From assembly GCF_943734655.1 (NCBI RefSeq), contig NC_071354.1, positions 1,275,001 to 1,339,000 on the forward strand: a stretch of DNA of 64,000 bases, given 5' to 3'. Position 1 is the first letter of the stretch. Each line of letters opens with the position of its first letter. The position numbers were made by a program, and so were the translations under genes. The stretch comes from Sabethes cyaneus (Eukaryota > Arthropoda > Insecta > Diptera > Culicidae). Of this stretch, positions 1 to 12,540 are shown in pieces. The notes beneath the pieces were generated by a model. It was not told where the DNA came from, ran no database searches, and saw nothing but the letters and a program-made list of their open reading frames with translations.

Positions 1-1104
1 TTGCGTTACGAGAAGACTACATATTTCCAAACAATCAAAGGCATCGGTAATCAGAGCTATCAGCAATCCATTCGACACTCACAATAGTAATCTCGAGAAA
101 CCGGTCAGAAACAATTGAATGTGAATGTTAACCACTCACCGGGATTGATCGCAGAGAATATTTGTCAAATATACATTAATGTAATAAAGGAATAATTGGT
201 ACGTGGCAAAATCAACCTGTCAAAGCCATTTATCGAAAACAAAATAAGCTGCATTTTTTTCGTTTTATTTTCTTTAATTTCTCAGAAGTCGGTAAAAAAT
301 AAAAGCAAACTGGAAGGAAAAGACATCCCAGTTCTCAGATATTCTTTTCTTAAAAATATGTTTTTTTTTCAAAAACACCACACCGTACTATCTTTGTAGA
401 CATGACGAGCTACGGATAGTTCAATTCAATGGTTTCTTTGGTCATGCAAGGTCTACAATTTGTTCAATTCTAAAATCCATGATTTCTCTCAAGAGACAAC
501 AATTCTCACACAGACGCTATACAGTTTCTTATTTTGTGCAGTGTGATTAAAGCTTACTATTGTCATTTAACGTTAATGTAGATAATAATGAATTCCATTC
601 GTAATTTATTTTTTTTATTTGGGATAAATAAATCCTAATAATTTTCCCCAAGAGAATTTCAGGTAAAGTGAAAATTGTAAAGAAAAGTCAAGTACAACTA
701 TTGTCTGAACAGTAAAAATATTGTTTTTCATTTTTGAATTTGTAAAACAAATTGGTTAGTTACCAATTGGTAGAAATTTAGTAGAAAACAGTTTTTTTTT
801 GTAAAACTCGGATGACTATGATGACCAACATTTTTGCGAATTTCCGAATCCGATATTTCCGGTAGTTCCGATTGCCACACCTCCTATCGGTAGGTGTTTT
901 ATGAGATGCCTTTTTACAACCGATTTCGTTCGGAACAGTTCGATTGGAGCAACACCAGACCTTTCCGCACACCGAACGGCGTGGCACGGTAATGAACGTG
1001 GAAGTGTTGATGTCATTTGTACCAGCCGCGTCGATTGCTGCCAGCGATAACAAATGGTTGTACTACAACCACCCTTGTTGCCCCGGGCATGTTGCTGTGT
1101 ACTC
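1..1104. other. non-coding, nothing recognised
   Basis: Only short chance open frames are seen. No splice-linked coding exon, tandem repeat or terminal inverted repeat could be supported here. Confidence 0.5.
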
Positions 1105-1213
1105 TATAAATACCAATGAATGGTGACCGGATCGTTACTGCACTCCAGAGGACAAACTTCACTTTCCGTTGGGTTAGGCCCGGTTCGTCGCTTACGGCCA
1201 TCGGCATTTACAG
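1105..1213 (+). promoter_or_regulatory. candidate TATA promoter with non-coding first exon
   Basis: A TATAAATA box lies at 1105-1112 in a locally GC-richer stretch. About 25-30 bp downstream the sequence ATCGTTACT could hold the start site. From about 1133 to 1213 there is no ATG. The stretch ends in CAG followed by GTGAGT at 1214, a consensus splice donor. This reads as a promoter plus a 5'-UTR exon on the plus strand. The next plus-strand gene is the calpain, which would make it the natural owner, but no transcript evidence links them. Confidence 0.3.
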
Positions 1214-3378
1214 GTGAGTGTGCCTGGGCTTGTCGATAACCTCAGGGAGATAACGGCTTGACGGTTACATAACACGTTCCCTTCTCGTTTATTACTGACT
1301 CTAAGTACCACTATGGATCTAAATCAGATTAGTAGGGCCAACTGGAACGACAAGCGCTAAGGTTGCACCAGATAACATGTGTTTGCTGCTTCCTGACGGG
1401 CGCTCCTTCCAATCCTGTAGTTCTTGAAAACATGTTTCATCTTGTCCGATTTAATAGAGATTCAGAAATTGCACTAAACTTTATGTGTGCAGTTCCATCA
1501 CAAACTGTGATGTATGTGGTTCCATTGCAACGAAAACCATTACGCCTGGAAGCTTAAACATTCAATGAATGATGATGAGCGTTTACTAGGTACATATAAC
1601 GGTTCACGACCTACATCTGTTTATTGTTTTGGAAATGGAGACAATCAAAGTGAATTCAGTGAATTCAAAAATAGCTTAGGAGCATTTGAACCATTATCTC
1701 GTTGGCACGACAATATTTTTTGTGGATATAATAATGCGTTCTCACGAATAAATGTTTGTGCTTACTGGTAATAATGACATTAAGTTTATAATTCCACAAA
1801 TAAATGAAGCAATTATTATGTTTGTTGAAGTATCGGCAAAGGTACAGCATTTTATTGTTATCTGTTTATTGTTGGCTAACTATAAACGCACTTCTCGTCT
1901 AAATGCCTATTAGCTATAATGGTCACTCTGTGTTATTGCATAAGTGTAATCGAGCATTACCATAGGCATAAAACCTATTGAAACTATATTGAAAAAGACT
2001 AGTCAAGATATCTCGTAAAGTGGAATCATAGACGACAGACCAAACGGTTTGAAGAAAACCCTTACAAAAAGTTAGTGAACACTAGCACCATCTAAGATCG
2101 TACAAGCAAGTATTTTACAAGTGGCTTTTTGCTCATTTCGTTGAAAGGTGCCACTTTGACGAATATGGTAACATTGCCAACCAACAGTAATTTCGAAATG
2201 ATTGTTACAGCGTGTGAAGAATGGGACAGTGAGTGTTACGTCTGTTTGTCTGTGGTGAAATGTTGAATTATTAAATGCATGGGGAATAGTACTTGATATA
2301 TTATTACAGTTGTTAATATACCTGTTCGTTTCATTTATTTATAAGATCTATTACTGAGGCTATTATGTTCCAGCAGTTCTAGAATTGAGTTGCCAATATT
2401 GCCATCGAGCATCATTGAATGAATCCGCATGAATGGACGTCGGTGCTTTTGCGTAGTAACGATATTTATATTATGATTTTCTAAAAATAATCAAATGAGT
2501 TTTTGCACATAACATTATATATGTGCTTTGATTGTTATGTTTTCATTACGTTCAATATATGTGTCTCAGTATAATACCAGTGCTAACTACAGAAACCCTT
2601 CTCATCTAAATGTTTATTTGTTATGGTCAAACAGTTGAGCAAAAAGTAGCACGATGTCTAATAAACTGAAATGTTGAACCGATGAATGAGTGTTGTTTCT
2701 GCTTACAAATATTTTGATTCGAAAGAGTGTTTAATAGAATGTACTTCAACAGGGCAGTTAACGCATCAAGACTATGCAAACGAAAGAAAAGAAAATGGAT
2801 AATTTAATTCTGCAGTTATCATACAAAAATGATCATAAATTACTTAGGTTCGCAATGATGATAATTTAGTTGGCAGCATGTTAGTTTTGTACAATATAAT
2901 TTCTACGAATTAATGGGCGTTGGTGCTTTCTTATAATAATGAGATTTATTTTACGAGTTCAGTGAGAAATGAGACAGTTTTTCTATATTTGGTTGAGCTC
3001 CTATTTTCTTTACCCATTTTATTGCCTATTAGACAATCCTATGTAGGTAATGACTATGATATGGGCTAATATTGTTTAAGCATAATGTTTTTCAAATGTG
3101 AAGGTTATAGTTTCTATCATTAATATATGAATAACATAAGTTGTGCTATGTGACCAATCACGTGCGGTGGCTATTCAACATTATTAGACGTTTTCTCAGC
3201 TCATTATTGCACAAACTGTCGGTAAATGGAGTGAAGTATCTGAGAGACTTTTAAGGTTACGCTAGTGCATTTTTGAAAGACATCTCATTAGGTTCCCATA
3301 ATTCATTTGTTTACATATTTTGGACAAGTCATTGGAAAAATTAGCCAATCCAAATAAATTCTTTAGGAAACTATTATT
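1214..3378. other. non-coding, nothing recognised
   Basis: AT-rich sequence without supportable coding exons. If the exon ending at 1213 is real, this is intron. Confidence 0.45.
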
Positions 3379-3623
3379 ACCTAAAAATAAAAAATAAGAA
3401 AACTTATCCAATTTGATTCTACTATGTGTATTTTATTCAATGACAGATACGTATTTCGCCTACGACTTGCAGGCTTCCTCAGTGTCTGTTTTCGAACTGT
3501 CTGTGTTCGAAAACAGACACTGAGGAAGCCTGCAAGTCGTAGGCGAAATACGTATCTGTCATTGAATAAAATACACATAGTAGAATTAAATTGGATAAGT
3601 TTTCTTATTTTTTATTTTTAGGT
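3379..3623. repeat. 245-bp near-perfect palindrome (foldback)
   Basis: Two arms of about 119 bp are inverted copies around a 7-base loop, TGTCTGT, at 3498-3504. Only about one mismatch was seen (ATTTGATTC against ATTTAATTC). Each arm carries the same segment with ACGACTTGCAGGCTTCCTCA. A diverged single-arm relative lies at 44326-44384, so the arm belongs to a dispersed repeat family and the palindrome is a head-to-head dimer of it. Confidence 0.9.
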
Positions 3624-4816
3624 TTCGTATTCTACTAAGACGCTCCAAAAACTTCAGTCAACTATTATTAAGAAACCTTTCGGTTTCTTGTATAATTTTG
3701 CAACATCATCGATGATCATCCGTTATATCAGAGGTGTTGGGGCTCAAGTTAATTATCCTCTATAAATCATCAACCGTTTAGTATTCTCATTCGGTCGTCC
3801 GAATAGTAACAGTAACATTATCGAAACGTTATGCACCTAGAGTGAGATTAATTAAACGCACAACCCAATGATTGATGGTAATTTTCTCTCGCGGTCACTA
3901 ATTTCCGAGTTCGTTGAATGCGACTCAGCCCGCAGGCCCTTCCCGATCCGGTAGACCCAACCGTGCTGAATGTACCCTTGAAAATCGATCCGAAAATGTG
4001 AAAGTCATCGCCGACTGGGCATATACAATACTCGGCACTGTAAAGCCAGAGCGTGGCGTGGCCCGACTTGCTGTGGCCGTGACACGTGCGTATGTGGCCA
4101 GGTTGGTTTTCACGCTAAATCCCGCCAAAAACGCCTCCGGTTGGTTTTTCAGTTACATGCAACGTTACCTTAACAGAGAAGCAAGTCAATCTCGTGCTAG
4201 CTTTCACATGCAGACTAGTCTTTCCGAATTAATCACTCTCATTCAAGAAAATCTTCACCTTGCTTTCCGTTTCTTTTTTCGGCGATGACTTTAAGCTTCT
4301 CAGTCACATTACTAAAAAAATAGGTTTTGATCTCCATCGGCTGGCTTTGCCTAAAATCTGCAGCCAAGCTTAAGTTATCCACACTAATTAATTGTTCTTT
4401 TTCTTGGCGATTTTCTTCGCGATGCGGCTTGATCATTCACCAAACAGGCGGTTGGTGGGTTGTACGATCTTACCACTTTCTCCCTCTACGGAGGCACCTG
4501 TTGGTGGTTCATATTGGAGACCATGTAAATTTTCGGTAGAAATTAACAATGTACCCATTGCACAGATTGACTAGTTTGTATCTGGATATTTTTGGCACTC
4601 TCATTAGTGCTGGCGAGAGCGTTAATTACTTTCACTTGCTCAGCTGCTCGTCATCGGTTGGGAGTTACTGGTTGGTGTTGAATGAGGTGCTTTGTGCAGG
4701 TGTCTCTTGGGAAGTGGTGATTTTAATGAAATTGCAAGTTTGAGTGACTTTAATTATTGCTGTAATAAGCGGTCTGTGGGGTGTCATAGTAATCAAAATT
4801 TCTCTTTCTTTTGCAG
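3624..4816. other. non-coding; some GC-richer stretches
   Basis: The interval contains a 124-codon open frame at 3914-4288 with no recognisable family and no other support. Nothing else could be assigned. Confidence 0.4.
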
Positions 4817-4855
4817 GTGAATTTTCCGCGTACGACAATAAAGGATTCCAAAGCA
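4817..4855 (+). CDS. candidate 39-nt micro-exon, possibly upstream calpain exon
   Basis: A strong acceptor (pyrimidine run then TTTTGCAG) and a perfect donor (GTAAGT at 4856) bracket 39 nt. Read in the phase that fits the calpain exon at 14812, it leaves one base (A) that joins AT of that exon to give Asn. The residues are EFSAYDNKGFQS followed by NGVPKVRSW. Phase and both splice signals fit, but the peptide is not a conserved calpain motif and no start exon was found upstream. If correct, the sulfotransferase gene at 13.7-14.6 kb lies in a calpain intron too. Confidence 0.33.
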
Positions 4856-6609
4856 GTAAGTATGGTCAATGATTTGCAGATAGTTCTCAGAAATGAAAAA
4901 AAGTTACATTAGTAGAGTAAAAACACACATAATAAAAACCACATTGTTTGAACAAATCACGACATGCATTAATCAAGCAAGTAAAATGCTCTCACTTATC
5001 GCATTTATAAATTACCTTCTTAACCATTTATGAAAAGACACAGGCCAGGTTCAATAAATTCATAATTTTCCCACAGTCTCACAAGAGCCGATCTGCGAAC
5101 GGTCCGTCTGAAGTCAAAGTCCCAATCCCTAGCATTACAAAGAAAAATACTACGCCTGTTCGTTTGACTTGGCAGCAGAAAAAGGTGTCCAACACTCGAA
5201 ATCAAGATCACCAGTGCCCATTCGCTAAGTTCGACAGAGGAAAAAAGCAACGGATTTGTAGCCAGCGCCTTACAGCCGACAGAGCATTCATTCCAACACA
5301 ACATATCTTCCAAATAAGGAAGCAAAAATATGATCAGATACCTGGTATCTTTCGCTCTCGTATAGTCTTCACTTTCGATTGCACCACTGACTGCAGCATG
5401 GTGGCATGAGGTTAACGCGTCCTGCTCTCGGCCTCTCGGTCTCGGCGGTGGTCAGTTGGAGCTGGTGGCGCTAGGCTCTGTAAGCGCCAGTTTGCAACTT
5501 TTTCACTGCGACCGGCGATTTTTGCTGTTTGTTTCGGGGAAGTTCGCTTTAACAACATTTTCTCAGAGCCGTGTCCCTGCCGGCCACCAGCGGCGTGTTC
5601 CACAGTGCTGCAGCATGCTTCAGTTATGTTGCTTTTTGATGTACTCTACTGCACACCTTGGAATAAATTTACCGACTCATGCCGACACTTCGCAACAGCT
5701 GACGATGTTTGACCACTGGCGACGATGTACCCAACCATCATCATGATTATGATGACGATGTCAGCTGCAGGAAAAGGGCCATCGGCTGCAAGCAAACTGA
5801 GTTGCTACTGAATCGGATCAACACAGAAAGACCGAATTTGGAACGGTTGCCTTTCAATTGTGCAACTGTTACGATGCATGAAACGTGTAAAATGTAAATT
5901 TCTATAATTGATGGAATAGACAAACTTATCTGTGGAATGTGTTAGAAGAAGTTGGCGCCAAAACGGCAAACGGAACAACTGCGACGAAGCTTCATCTACC
6001 AGATATGTCTATTTGTTTTTTCTTTATCACTGTAACACTTTTAAATGTTGGAATATCAACGATTATAAGAAAAGTTGTTCAAAACCACGCCTATCAGGTA
6101 ATTTATTAGATCGTTTTAAGCTTAAACCCAAGTGCCTACAAAAATATTTGTTTAGATGTATTCTGATTAGCATAGGAGACTGATAATTAACTTTTGAATC
6201 GAAATTCTTAGGATTGAGATTCATGCAACTTTGCTCTAAAGGGGCAAAATCCTGTAATTTTTTAAAATTTCAGTTGAATTTAGGCATTTTTTTTAATTAT
6301 TGTGTAAAATGGGCTAAATGGTCTCGGAATTTCATAAAATTTTCTTCGCAGGTATGGCTTATGGACTTATAATTGAAAACAAATATTATTTGAAAATTTT
6401 GCGGTGTCCTATTTTACCAGAAAACTGCATGGGATTTTTATCAATTACCTCGGATATCACTTATATAAAAAATATTGAACCAGACAACGTAGAATATACT
6501 TTTATAGAAGAATACACTATACAATATACATGAAAATGAAAGAAGCATTATGGTTTGTTGCTGAGTCATGGTAGAAAAAAACGGCTCATGTTTTTCGTCC
6601 ATAGTTTCG
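4856..6609. other. non-coding, nothing firmly recognised
   Basis: GC-richer patches occur at about 5060-5250 and 5400-5620, the latter with a TCAGTT initiator-like string near 5453. No coding exon could be tied to a gene. Confidence 0.4.
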
Positions 6610-7067
6610 CAATTGTCGTGTATTCTTCTTCTTCAGCAGCATAGAGCAGGGGGGGCTCGTGCTGTTTCAAGCACTCGTCTCCATTCAACTCGGTCTTGGG
6701 CCACTCGTCGCCAATTTCCTAGTCGTCTCAGAAGTCGCAAATCGCTTTCGACCTGGTCGAGCCATCGTGCACGTTGGGCCTGGTGCCGGTGGGGTTATTG
6801 AAGAGGACTATTTTCGTCGCACTGTCGTCCGGCATCCTTACGACGTGTCCGGCCCACCGTAGCCTGCTAACTTTCGCTAGATGTACGATGGGAGTCTCCC
6901 CAAGCAGTGCCTGTAGCTCGTGATTCATACGCCTCCGCCACTCTCCGCTTTCAGTTTGTACTCCGCCAAATATTGTTAGCACCCCTCTCCGCTCGAACAG
7001 GGCAAGGCCGCGTATGTCCTCCGTGAGCAGCGTCACGGCTTCAAGTCCATAAGGAACTACCGGTCTA

Positions 7068-7272
7068 ATAAGTGTCAGCCACGTAGCCAGAGGTGGGGGC
7101 CAGGAGCCCTATCTTGGCTCCTAATACATTATATGCATATCTTACTGCTTATAAATATAATACATCACAATACATGTATTGTAGTTCTAAACGCAAAAAT
7201 ATGCATATAAAACAGTTAAAATCAAAATTGGGCCCCCGGGCCCCCCCTTCTGGCTACGTGGCTGATAAGTGT
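7068..7272. mobile_element. hAT-like MITE (189 bp) with 8-bp TSD
   Basis: The element at 7076-7264 has inverted ends beginning CAGCCACGTAGCCAGA and is flanked by ATAAGTGT at 7068-7075 and 7265-7272. An 8-bp target duplication and CAG-starting ends are typical of hAT non-autonomous elements. It sits inside the LINE reading frame. A diverged relative is at 37150-37329. Confidence 0.85.
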
Positions 7273-8132
7273 AACCAGTGACCGTATGGCAACCCAAGAA
7301 TGTCGAGATTAACGCGAGTAGCTCGCATTAAAAGAATAAAACGACAAGAAAATAGTTGCCATTGGCCACAGGTAGGTTCTCTAACAAATCCCACAAATGA
7401 CACGACAAGAAGCAACCGCAGTACTTCTACCCACCGCCAGAGGACCCATGCGTGACAATGGACGGCCGAAGAAAAGCGGTATAAACGACGGAAAATGGGG
7501 AGGAAATAATCGCAGCGCAGTTGGAGAGCGCGAAATGTTATCCGTTATCCTGAACGATCGAATAATCCGGCTAACCTGAAAGCGAAAGGTCGCAAAGATT
7601 AAAGACTGCAAACCAACAAAAAAGGAAGCAGTAGAGCCACAAAGATTGGCGAAATAAAGAGTAGAGTTAAAGCTGAAAGGTGAAAGAGTGGAGAAGAGGA
7701 TCGTGCCGGATATACTGGTCGTTCAGGACCTCATTGTATACTATTGTATACCTCGTATAGTGAGGATCAATCGCTACAATACCGGCCGTAGGTGTGAGCA
7801 CGTTGGCATCAGGGACGGTGATCGACGCCCAAACGTATCCTCCCAATATCCAGAAGGGAAAGTGGCGGCGGTGTCCGGAACGTGCGAAGCAGAAGTAAGC
7901 GACTGCGGACGGAAAGGGGACCCCGAAGTGAAAGTAGAAAAGTTATAGAGGTAGGAGATAGACAGTAAGAAAGAGGGTTGAATAAAATGTAGACAGAGAA
8001 GAATAAAAGGGAGTTTCCTTGAGACTGATTCCAAGTGTTTTCTTGTCCGGTAGCCAAGAGCGTATGCCGACCATGAGGCAGTGAAGAGGAGAGTCTCCGC
8101 ATTGCTCTGTGTGTCCTCTACCCGCTAGTTAC
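7273..8132. mobile_element. 860-bp insertion in the LINE, unknown family
   Basis: The LINE frame is interrupted between TKLTMYKTL (about 8130, minus) and the RPVVPYG segment (about 7060). The foreign 860 bp lie between ATAAGTGT (7265-7272) and ATAAGGGT (8133-8140), octamers differing at one base, which suggests an 8-bp target duplication. The ends AACCAGTGACCG and, on the other strand, GTAACTAGCGGGTA are only weakly inverted. No transposase was recognised inside. Confidence 0.55.
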
Positions 8133-9050
8133 ATAAGGGTTTTGTACATTGTTAGCTTCGTGCGGCGTTTTACGAACGGCAAAGTAGGCCCGATTTCCCG
8201 CTTGGATGCGCCGCTGGATCTCCTCACTAGTGTTGTTGTCCGCGGTCACCAGTAATCCCAAATACACGAATTCCTGTACCACTTCGGTGACAACCGGTGT
8301 AACAGGATCTGGGAGAGTACCTTGTAGGCGGCATTTACCAGCATACTACCGCGATAGTTGCAGCAGTCTAGTCGATCACCCTTTTTGTAGATGGGACAAA
8401 CCACTCCTTCTCTCCATTCCTCCAGTAGCTTTTCTTCCTTCTAAATCCTCGAAATAACCCAGTGTAGAGTCTTTGCTAGCGTTTCTCCACCATGTCTATA
8501 AAGCTCTGCCAGTAGGCGGTCCTTCCCAGCAGCTTTATTGGTCTTCAGCAGCCCGATTTCTCGTTTGACTTCTTGGAGATCAGGTGCTAGGATATTACTA
8601 TCTTCCATCGGCGCTCCAAGGTTAATTTCCGTTCCGCCTCCTTCTGCGACTTCGCCATTGAGGTGTTCATCGATGAATTGCTTCCATCTGTCGACCACCT
8701 CGCGCTCGTTTGTGATTAGATTCCCTCTCTCGACCCTACACATGTCAGGTTTCGGTGTGTAGCCCTTCCGAGTTTGGTTCACCTTCTCATAAAACTTGCG
8801 CGTGTCATTAGCTCGGAATAGTTGTTCTAATTCTTCTCGATCTCTGTCCTCCTTTTGGCGCTTTTTCCTCCTTAGGATCGTGGTCAACTGGTTCCTAGCT
8901 CGTCGGTATTTGGCCAGGTTCTCTCTACTGGCAATACATAGATAATTTTTCCAAGCAGTTTTTTATCTCTCCACCGCTTGTTGGCATTTCCCATCAAACC
9001 AATCATTTTGTGTTGCATCGTAGGTAGCGTAGCGGCATTTGGCATAAGGG

Positions 9051-11134
9051 TCTTTCGGATGATTAACTTTTCAACTCCCGAAAAATATCTGATGAAAAGT
9101 AAAACTGGCATGAAAATTGCTCGCATGCTGTAATTTTGGGCTATCATTATGCGTGGTTTCACGAACAATGAATTCAATGTAATTTATGAATACTTCAATC
9201 AAATGGCTAAAATAAGTTTTGACATTTTTCTTATGTCTTTTGATTGAGAAATAATTATTTTATTACGCCCCCAATATATTAATCTATAAATGAGTGCACC
9301 GAGTGAAGGTAAATGGTCATTGCAATGTACAGCATTACTTAAAATTGCAGACCTTTCATTTTTCTATTCGCAAAGTACTTTTCCCACAAGAAACCCACCG
9401 TCAAGTCGGATTCCTTCATTTCTCAGCTAGGTAGTCACATTCGTACACATGACCTACTGACTTATTGTCTGCTGGCATCGTCAGTAGGACCACGATGGAA
9501 GATGGTGGTGATCTGCTTACTGGCCAGTCAAGTCACTCACTACAATGCAGGAGATTCGATTACACGTCGAAAAGCAGCGGACCTTGCGGTCTGATCGGCG
9601 AACCGTGCACTCACGACGCACGCTCGACCATTCCGTCACGTTTCTTCGACATCGCTGGCATCCGATTACGTACGCAGTATGTATCAGGTAGTCCCTTTTT
9701 CCTTCAGTCAGATGGCTAAGCTGTCTATCGATTGCTGCTGATTCGTGCTGCTTCTTCAAAGAAACGATTTTTACACCATTCATTAGGCGATAAAAATACC
9801 AAAGCAGGCGAGGGCATTGCTCCTAGCTAGTATTCTGTTCAAAAAGCCGGTATTCTACATATTATCAAGCAGATTTCGCGTGGGCTTAAATTTAAATATA
9901 TTAGCTGCCTAGGCTTGAGTCTAAAGCAGCTAACCAGTGTCATGAATTCAAATCAAATAATTTACGATCTTCATCGTAGTTATAATATGTGTTAAAATTA
10001 GCTGAATGTAAAACGATGTCAAAATAATAAAAAATCACCACAAACCGAAATGAAATATACTTCGTTCAATATTATTTAGTTTGGTCAGCTATAGAATCAT
10101 AGAATCTACTTGCCTCTCACGGTAGACTATTAGACAAAAGACAGTTGTAAAGTTTTCTGATTAATGTACCGGAACTCATTCTTCCAGCTAAAAATCATAC
10201 TAAATTGATCGTGTCGAAATACCCTACAATTTGTTTCAACAATTCAACAATGCAACGAATGACATCATAAAGAAACACACCTTCAACTATAGGAGGGAGA
10301 TGACTGCAAACGAAGTTTAAAACCGTGAAGAGGGCTGAGTTGTTCTGGTTAGCAGTGACTTGCAGCTTCGATTGATCGTTTTGGCACAACAACGAACGGA
10401 ACCATTCGTTGTAGTCAAGTTGTTGAACCGCCCGCGTGACATATATGGAACCGTCAAAGGCGGCAAGAGGAAACATTGCCATAGATCACACGTATTAGAA
10501 TGAATATTTTAACGATACATTTTTGCGTTTCCCAGAATCGACAATGTGCCTCAAATGGTTTGAGAGTTTCACTAATTTGTTTCATTTTTCTATCCAGTAT
10601 TTACGGGCTGTTAGCAAAGTATTGCTTTGTTCAAAATAAAATGTTTTTAATGCCTTGAAATGTCCTAAATAACTCAGTCATATTTACCAGCTTGGTAACG
10701 TTGTGCTAGTGTTGCTAGTGCTAGTGTTGCAATACTATTTTGTTTTTCACGGTGAATGTTCACCCTGTTGTGTCTTGACTGGGAAATCTAAATGTTTTGC
10801 TTCGAAGAAGGTACGTCCGGGTGATGACGATGGTATTTACAGATATTGACTGAACCCAAACCAATCAAAAACTCAGCACAGTTCAGAGGCAACAAGTTCA
10901 TGCGATAAAGTTAGCTCTGTTTGACACCTTTGGCATTTTTTATCAGTCGCTTTTTGTACTCTGGCTTCCCGAGGCTGGGACTTAGTGAGCCTCTCATTCC
11001 ACATTAAATTTTATGTGAAAAATTTGAATTCCTTATAGTGAAATTCAAAATTCGAAGCTTTTAACCTAATCGTCGGTATTCGATGTCATAAGCAAATTTA
11101 TTATAATAATGGTTTCGACTGTGGATGGAAACTT
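9051..11134. other. non-coding, nothing firmly recognised
   Basis: Two open frames (9465-9719 plus, and 10195-10482 minus with an ATG start) show no known domain or splice context. No repeats with clear ends were seen. Confidence 0.4.
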
Positions 11135-11396
11135 GATTTGGATATTCGACAGTTTGCAGTCTCAGGATGATTTTTAAAATAATGCCTTTTTTAAATCCGA
11201 CGTTTCGGCCGTTGAATTCGGCTTTTTTTTTAAAAGGAAATCTAAAGAAACGTATTTTATTCACAACATGTAATATAGAAAACATTGACATTGACCTATT
11301 CACATAAGCAAACTGAAATCAGCGAACGGTCGGATTTACAAAAAAACATCATTTTGAAATCATCCTGGAACTGCAAAAGCCGAACATCCAAACCAA
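11135..11396. mobile_element. MITE-like element with about 45-bp inverted ends
   Basis: The left end TTTGGATATTCGACAGTTTG and the following bases through AGGATGATTTT reappear inverted at the right end (AATCATCCTGGAACTGCAAA then GAACATCCAAACC). The arms are about 45 bp with several mismatches. No target duplication is obvious. The family is not assigned. Confidence 0.6.
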
Positions 11397-11984
11397 ATGA
11401 GCGAATTTATCTATTCGTTATGATAGAATTTTGTGGTTGAGATTAAGGTGCGGTGTTCCGTTCGTAAAATCACTTATCAACATAAATTTTTTTGATTGAT
11501 GCAGTTTATCAGCTAATTGTTAGTATCAGCCTAGGTCAGCTGACCTGATGCTCTATCCGGTAAATTATTATAGGTGTGGTATTTATCGAACATGAAAATG
11601 GTATATTTCACACGTTCATGCTAAATATCCAAACATTGGACAAGGGTATGTAAGGCAATTCCTATCGTTTCGTGATATGCATCTCTGATTCAAGATTTCA
11701 CTTTTATCGAATCGAGACTTTCCTTAAAAAATATATGTACTAAGTATTTCCAATTTTGGAATGAATCGTTCGACAGATCGCCACTCAAACAGCATTATAG
11801 CAGTTAGTTATTTCAAATAAGTTTCTGAATGGTCTCATCTGTCTTCTTGCTCATTTTTTTTGCGTATACCTGCATTCAGGTGTGTTTCCGGATAGCTGGA
11901 AATAATTTTTTGTTTTGCCGGTAAATAAAAAAATATCAAGAGATCTCTTATTATTATTCGAGCTACGCAACAAAGGCATCCGGT
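11397..11984. other. non-coding, nothing recognised
   Basis: AT-rich spacer between the TIR element and the reverse transcriptase remnant. Confidence 0.4.
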
Positions 11985-12540
11985 TGGTGCATTTTTCTGC
12001 TGCGTTCGACAAAATTGATCACCTATAACATTATCGAAACTTGATCGTATTGGATTCTCGGATGTTGTGTTGAAGTGGATTCAATTGTAATTGTTTGGTG
12101 GTCGTGAAAATTGGTTATTCTCAATTAACATATTTTACAGCTACTTCAGGGGTACTCGAGGCAGTCACCTTGGATTGTTAATTTCTATTCGTTATTTAAA
12201 CGAAAAAACAATTGATTGACTTACCTTTATCTACTGTGCGTTATTTCACTGACTTGTTCGTTCATATTCATCGGTAGTATGCACTCCTTACCGCCAGAAT
12301 GGTATTGAAAAAGTTGAAGCTATGCCGCAAAAGTTCACACTGAATGCTTTTTATTCTTCTCCTTGACCCTGGAACGATGCACTCAATTTGCAAAAGTTAT
12401 AAAAGCCATCCTCGCTTGGCTGGTTTTGAATTGCTCAGTGCCCGCAGAGATGTTGCTAGATCCACAACAATATTCAGATTGTAAATATTTGATGATTGAC
12501 CCTTCGGCAGGGCCCAACATCGTCTAAACAAGTAAATGAA
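11985..12540 (+). mobile_element. degraded jockey-type reverse transcriptase remnant
   Basis: With frame changes the plus strand reads SAAFDKIDH, then DRIGFSDVVLKWIQL, then RGTRGSHLGLLISI, and further on SARRDVARSTTIF. These match the order of RT blocks in jockey/I-type LINEs: the F-D-x-x-x-H block, the G-x-x-x-G-S-x-L-G-P-L block and the end with R-R-D. The YADD motif and most of the element are lost. Confidence 0.65.

Larger units (their letters stand above)
6610..9050 (-). mobile_element. broken non-LTR retrotransposon (LINE), RT and C-terminal parts
   Basis: Read on the minus strand, translated fragments line up in the order of a LINE ORF2: a pre-RT linker (DWFDGKCQQAVERKKTAWK, about 9010-8950), the RT start with GLLKTNKAAGKD at 8441-8887, then YKKGDRLDCCNYRG near 8390-8350. 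Next come EFVYLGLLVTADNNTSEEIQ at about 8275-8215, RTKLTMYKTL near 8140, and a tail with RLRWAGHVVRMPDD at 6728-7036. The piece holding the catalytic Y-x-D-D between HRLSP and EFVYLG is deleted. The endonuclease half is missing (5' truncation). There are several frame changes and two later insertions. The copy is dead. The clade cannot be fixed by eye. Confidence 0.85.

Noticed and set aside
3914..4288. 124-codon plus-strand open frame
   Set aside because: No known domain, no splice or conservation support, and the opposite strand is also partly open in GC-richer DNA, so it is probably chance.
7397..8102. Overlapping open frames on both strands within the 860-bp insertion
   Set aside because: None resembles a transposase or other protein, and frames are open on both strands, as expected by chance in GC-richer DNA.
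10195..10482. 95-codon minus-strand frame with ATG
   Set aside because: No recognisable family, no partner exon and no clear promoter; not enough to call a gene.
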